The notes under the pieces are model-generated. The model was given only the letters and a program-made list of their open reading frames with translations. It was not told the DNA's origin and searched no databases. From G963556115 sp963675945 (GTDB lineage Bacteria > Planctomycetota > SZUA-567), in NCBI GenBank assembly GCA_963675945.1, contig OY780932.1:3038001-3102000 (forward strand): 64,000 bases of DNA, written 5' to 3'. Both the position numbers and the translations under genes were made by a program. Below, one piece after another: positions 60,959-64,000 of this stretch. Position 1 is the stretch's first letter; the number at the start of each line of letters is the position of its first letter.

Positions 60959-61750
60959 CTAACGCCCAATCTTCTCCAATAAATACCCTTTGTAATTACA
61001 GCGACAATTCAATGCCTCTACTTTGAACGGCCCATCAATCGTACTCTGCCACTCTTCAATACATGAGTATTTATCCCTGAAGGCAGCAAGTAGTTTCTGC
61101 TCACTCAGCGCCCATACCGGGTATGAACAGGCATAGATCCACGCCGGGACGTTCTGAACCAGCACAACTTCTTGTGCACTCTCAGTCACTCCGGTTCGGT
61201 CAAAGATGATAAAGTCAATATCATGCTCCAGAATATTCTCAATTACAGCATACGGCTCAGCAATATACTGAATGACACTCGATAGCAGCACAACGTTTAC
61301 CCGCTTCTCCTGTACACACTCGTCAATCGTATAGTAAAACTTGAGCTCGTCATCGGCAAAATACTCTTGCCCGCAGGCCACATGATTCTCCTGCTCGACA
61401 ATATTCCATGTGACCGCGAGATCCTTGAAGAATCTCCGGTTCTGATAATAAGTAGACCCGAGACTCCCGCCGAAATCAAGGACATTGAGCGAACCCATAT
61501 TTCTGGCGGCGACATATAATAAACTGCTCAGAAGCGGCCAAGAATACTCGATATGATCAAAGAGTACAGTATCGCGCTCATGCACCGCCGTCCCGTTCTT
61601 CACCTGCAACAACGAGTCTTTATTCTTCTCAAGGATATTGGCAGAAGCATACCCCATACAGTGCGGCTCAGCCTCAGCAAAGGAAGTATAATTCCCCACG
61701 AACTCTATCAATTCGGCCTTCTTCCTGCGGAATAAATCTTTAAGCTTCAT
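60959..61750 (-). CDS. Putative methyltransferase (TIGR04325-like)
   Basis: The 263-residue protein has a SAM-binding glycine motif NVLDFGGSLGSTYYQN and later VNVVLLSSVIQYIAEPY and FIIFDRTGVT, matching a family annotated as putative methyltransferases in LPS and exopolysaccharide loci. It likely O-methylates a sugar of the polymer; that is inferred from context. ATG 61750 is preferred over TTG at 61759, because AAGGAA is better placed. Confidence 0.75.
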   Translation of the reverse strand: MKLKDLFRRKKAELIEFVGNYTSFAEAEPHCMGYASANILEKNKDSLLQVKNGTAVHERDTVLFDHIEYSWPLLSSLLYVAARNMGSLNVLDFGGSLGSTYYQNRRFFKDLAVTWNIVEQENHVACGQEYFADDELKFYYTIDECVQEKRVNVVLLSSVIQYIAEPYAVIENILEHDIDFIIFDRTGVTESAQEVVLVQNVPAWIYACSYPVWALSEQKLLAAFRDKYSCIEEWQSTIDGPFKVEALNCRCNYKGYLLEKIGR

Positions 61751-61764
61751 CTTCAGCAAGTTCC

Positions 61765-62697
61765 TTATGTTTTAAAGATAAACTCTTGCCAGAATCTTCT
61801 CCGGAACAAGAATAACGGATGCCGCAACATATACTTTAATGGTGAAATACGTGTATCCTTATGCTCTTCCAACTCGGCAGCCAGATCAGGAATAAAAATA
61901 GCCGGATGCTTGGTAACAACCAATTCTGAGGTTGCAGCATTGGCTAGAGGTGATTCAGGATTGGCACAATGAGTAGATTCACTATCAAAACCAATATTCG
62001 ATACCAAGTTTACATTGGGCTTGATGCAGAGTCCGTGGTTGATCCAGATTGAATACACCCAGATAGTCGCCCAGGACGAGGTCTCTCCCGCATATACACT
62101 CTCAAGCATCCCCTCCCAATATCTGCGCATGTGTTCATGCGGCAAGACCGTTGCAAGCAGATTATTCTCCTTGAACTCCGGGTAATGCCGCATATCCCGG
62201 TCATAAAGGCTCCAAGCACGTCTCCAGGTGGCCCACCCCCAACAGTCAGCCCGAGTAGAGAAATAATAGTCCGCCTTACCACGCCGAATTCCATTCTGAA
62301 AATTTGTCCCGGATACCGACATAATTCTGATGTCAAACCGATAACGCTCCAGAAGTTCCGCGCAATACGCAAAGAAACTCGGCTCAGCCAGGCAGTCCTC
62401 TTCCAGAATAATCCCCTCTTCCACCTGCTCAAAGAACCAGGTAATTGCAGAAGAGACCGCGTTACGGCAACCAAGATTTTTATCCCGAAAGAGCGTCTTA
62501 ACCTCACACTCCCAATCTATCATATCCAGCACCGCCTGCCTAGTCTCTACACAACGTTCATGCTCCTCGTGAGTACGTCCACCATCGCCAGCAATAAAGA
62601 GTTGTAGCGGCTTAACATCACGAATAGCGGTAAAAGCTCTCTGCGTAACCTCTTTCCTACGGAAGATTAAAAATAATACAGGGATATTAAATGACAT
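61765..62697 (-). CDS. Glycosyltransferase (HlpA-like, GT-A fold)
   Basis: The 310-residue protein begins NIPVLFLIFRRKEVTQRAFTA and has the donor-site region FIAGDGGRTHEE and GIILEEDCLAEPSFFAYCAELL, then the STRADCWGWATWRRAW block typical of the nucleotide-diphosphosugar transferases annotated HlpA. Probably transfers a sugar in the surface polymer. It ends 14 nt upstream of the methyltransferase start at 61750. Confidence 0.75.
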   Translation of the reverse strand: MSFNIPVLFLIFRRKEVTQRAFTAIRDVKPLQLFIAGDGGRTHEEHERCVETRQAVLDMIDWECEVKTLFRDKNLGCRNAVSSAITWFFEQVEEGIILEEDCLAEPSFFAYCAELLERYRFDIRIMSVSGTNFQNGIRRGKADYYFSTRADCWGWATWRRAWSLYDRDMRHYPEFKENNLLATVLPHEHMRRYWEGMLESVYAGETSSWATIWVYSIWINHGLCIKPNVNLVSNIGFDSESTHCANPESPLANAATSELVVTKHPAIFIPDLAAELEEHKDTRISPLKYMLRHPLFLFRRRFWQEFIFKT

Positions 62698-62723
62698 TAT
62701 TATACCTTGATTTCAGCAGATAA

Positions 62724-64000
62724 TCAGCAGTTATCCGGCTTGAGTCGTTTCAGAATACTCGCCTTCTGCTTATAATAGAAGCGTTTTATCTTCCCTAGCA
62801 GTGGCAAAAACTTATGCGATTTATTGAGATCAACTCCCATAAATGTCCCCTCAAATAACCCAGTCGGCTTATAATATATGAAATCTTCGCCATATGTTGC
62901 TAGGCAATACCCATATTTCAAGGCATTCTCCTGCGGTTTAGGAGGTAACTCCTTGTTCTTCAATAATCCGATAAATTCGTCCATATCTTGTGGCTTATAA
63001 GCGACGTCCAAATCCTCATATAACGCCGGACCGAGTAGAATAGACGGTTTATTTAAAAATACCGCTTCTACTCCCACTGTAGTCGATAATGACGCTACAG
63101 CTACATCCGCGCGCTTCAGCAATTCGTAAGTATCAATTTTCTCTTCAGGCATAATCAGAGTCAAATTTGGCGGACAATCACCTTTAAGTTTAATCAAATT
63201 ATCCAGCTGTTCCCCTGGATTAAGCGCAATGTTTGGATGACATCTAAGAGTGAAGTGGTACTCAGTTCTAGCTTTGAACGTTTCGCATAACTCCTTCAGC
63301 ACTGTTACTTCATCACTAAAGCAAGGGACAGGAGCCAGAGTACTATGAATGCAGGCTTCATGAAAACTGCTGTTAAAGATAACAATATTATACCTACTCT
63401 TATCAAAACCCACTGGCAGTTTTGCCGCCTCCTGCCCTTCAACAAATGAGATCCAACCGCCACCACTGCCATTGATTTTGGCCTCAAACCACTTTCTACC
63501 AATTTCGAACATCTCAGCAGAAGAGACATCTCGTTTCAAAGCACTATTGATATATATGTCTTTTTTAACATTCAAATCGTTGAGCAAAGAATTCTTAAAG
63601 TATATATATTTATTGAAATTAGCACCTCGATCATGAACATAAAAAGATATAGCATTATCCCGGCAATATGTCAAGACAGGATGATACTCAGGAAATCTTC
63701 CACTGAAAAAATAAACTTGATCAAAACCAATTAAATTATGCAATTCAATAAATTTATTCAAGACATTAATACTATTTATCAAACTTAAACGTATATACTC
63801 ATCTGGCATCTCAGTCACATCGTCTGTCTGCATACTCTTTAAATTCTTATAAGTTCGAACAATGCTATCACCAATATTGACGCCCAAATACTCCACCCGA
63901 CTAAGATCCTGAAAAGAGGTGTATTTTATATCCACAAAATCCGGATAAGTTATCATACCGCCAAGAGTAAAACATTTTTCAATAGAAAGGCCTATTAATT
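62724..64000 (-). CDS. Capsule polysaccharide glycosyltransferase-like protein, partial (5' end beyond window)
   Basis: The reading frame stays open to the window edge; ahead of the internal ATG at 63956 in-frame codons continue (…EKCFTLGG), so the start lies outside. The 425 residues visible include YNIVIFNSSFHEAC, a FTLRCHPNIALNPGEQL segment, ELLKRADVAVASLSTTVGVEAVFLNKPSILLGP, which resembles the GT-B C-terminal domain of capsule export/biosynthesis (KpsS/LipB-like or UDP-GlcNAc epimerase-like) proteins. Role in polymer synthesis or transfer is inferred. Confidence 0.72.
   Translation of the reverse strand, partial: LIGLSIEKCFTLGGMITYPDFVDIKYTSFQDLSRVEYLGVNIGDSIVRTYKNLKSMQTDDVTEMPDEYIRLSLINSINVLNKFIELHNLIGFDQVYFFSGRFPEYHPVLTYCRDNAISFYVHDRGANFNKYIYFKNSLLNDLNVKKDIYINSALKRDVSSAEMFEIGRKWFEAKINGSGGGWISFVEGQEAAKLPVGFDKSRYNIVIFNSSFHEACIHSTLAPVPCFSDEVTVLKELCETFKARTEYHFTLRCHPNIALNPGEQLDNLIKLKGDCPPNLTLIMPEEKIDTYELLKRADVAVASLSTTVGVEAVFLNKPSILLGPALYEDLDVAYKPQDMDEFIGLLKNKELPPKPQENALKYGYCLATYGEDFIYYKPTGLFEGTFMGVDLNKSHKFLPLLGKIKRFYYKQKASILKRLKPDNC

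Overview
The window reads as a chromosomal segment of an anaerobic or fermentative Gram-negative bacterium. Supporting genes are HydF (maturation of [FeFe]-hydrogenase), a ThiC-family enzyme behind a cobalamin riboswitch, and outer-membrane biogenesis genes (LptF- and LptE-like proteins, TPR lipoprotein-partner-like proteins, a large surface-glycan locus). Base composition is moderate to low GC, with AT-rich intergenic stretches. The mix (plant-type glucan dikinases, GGGtGRT protein, sugar-isomerase TIM barrels, SRP RNA beside dnaX) would fit the PVC group, perhaps Lentisphaerae, but this placement is a guess from gene content. No plasmid, phage, transposase or CRISPR signal was seen.

Layout. 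1-2115 (minus): a rhamnose-type sugar ABC transporter, with the ATPase cut by the window edge. 2685-5113 (minus): L21 and L27, then a cobalamin riboswitch, an intrinsic terminator and a ThiC-family enzyme that may make the lower ligand of B12 (BzaF-like). 5275-14819 (minus): an alpha-glucan block with a GT4 glycosyltransferase, a GWD-like dikinase with two CBM45-like modules, a TIM-barrel/PWD-like dikinase fusion and a second TIM-barrel protein. 15225-17848 (minus): hydF and a ceramidase-like exported protein. 17922-24000 (plus): lptF, tilS, pyk, a PIG-L deacetylase, thiS and thiG. 24029-37809 (minus): housekeeping genes (lptE-like, two TPR proteins, recO, ftsY, PHP phosphoesterase, nusB, ribH, ribBA, ybaB, rhomboid, dnaX, 4.5S SRP RNA), a degenerate M48 protein and an orphan.

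37912-41780 (plus): two tandem acetolactate synthase genes, each behind its own branched-chain amino-acid leader peptide and terminator/antiterminator (classic attenuation), the first with a near-consensus promoter. 42002-43751 (plus): a NifU-like scaffold and a GGGtGRT protein. 44150-48252 (plus): four tandem histidine phosphatases, a sirtuin and RNase P RNA. 49096-53479 (plus): an Rrf2 regulator, paired 33-bp repeats, a TauE/SafE transporter, cysD and cysNC, i.e. an APS/PAPS supply. 53455-64000 (minus): a surface polysaccharide operon with a sulfotransferase, two GT10 fucosyltransferases, GT8, GT-D and other glycosyltransferases, an FdtA/FdtB-type 3-amino-sugar pair and a methyltransferase.

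How it fits together. PAPS from CysD/CysNC could feed the sulfotransferase at the end of the convergent glycan operon, giving a sulfated, probably fucosylated surface polymer. The GT4 and dikinase block suggests storage and phosphorylation of a starch-like glucan, a scheme best known from plants. The best candidates for something new are the TIM-barrel/PWD fusion operon, the twin ilvB attenuators, and the riboswitch-controlled ThiC paralogue. All functional statements are from reading sequence and motif memory; no database search was run.
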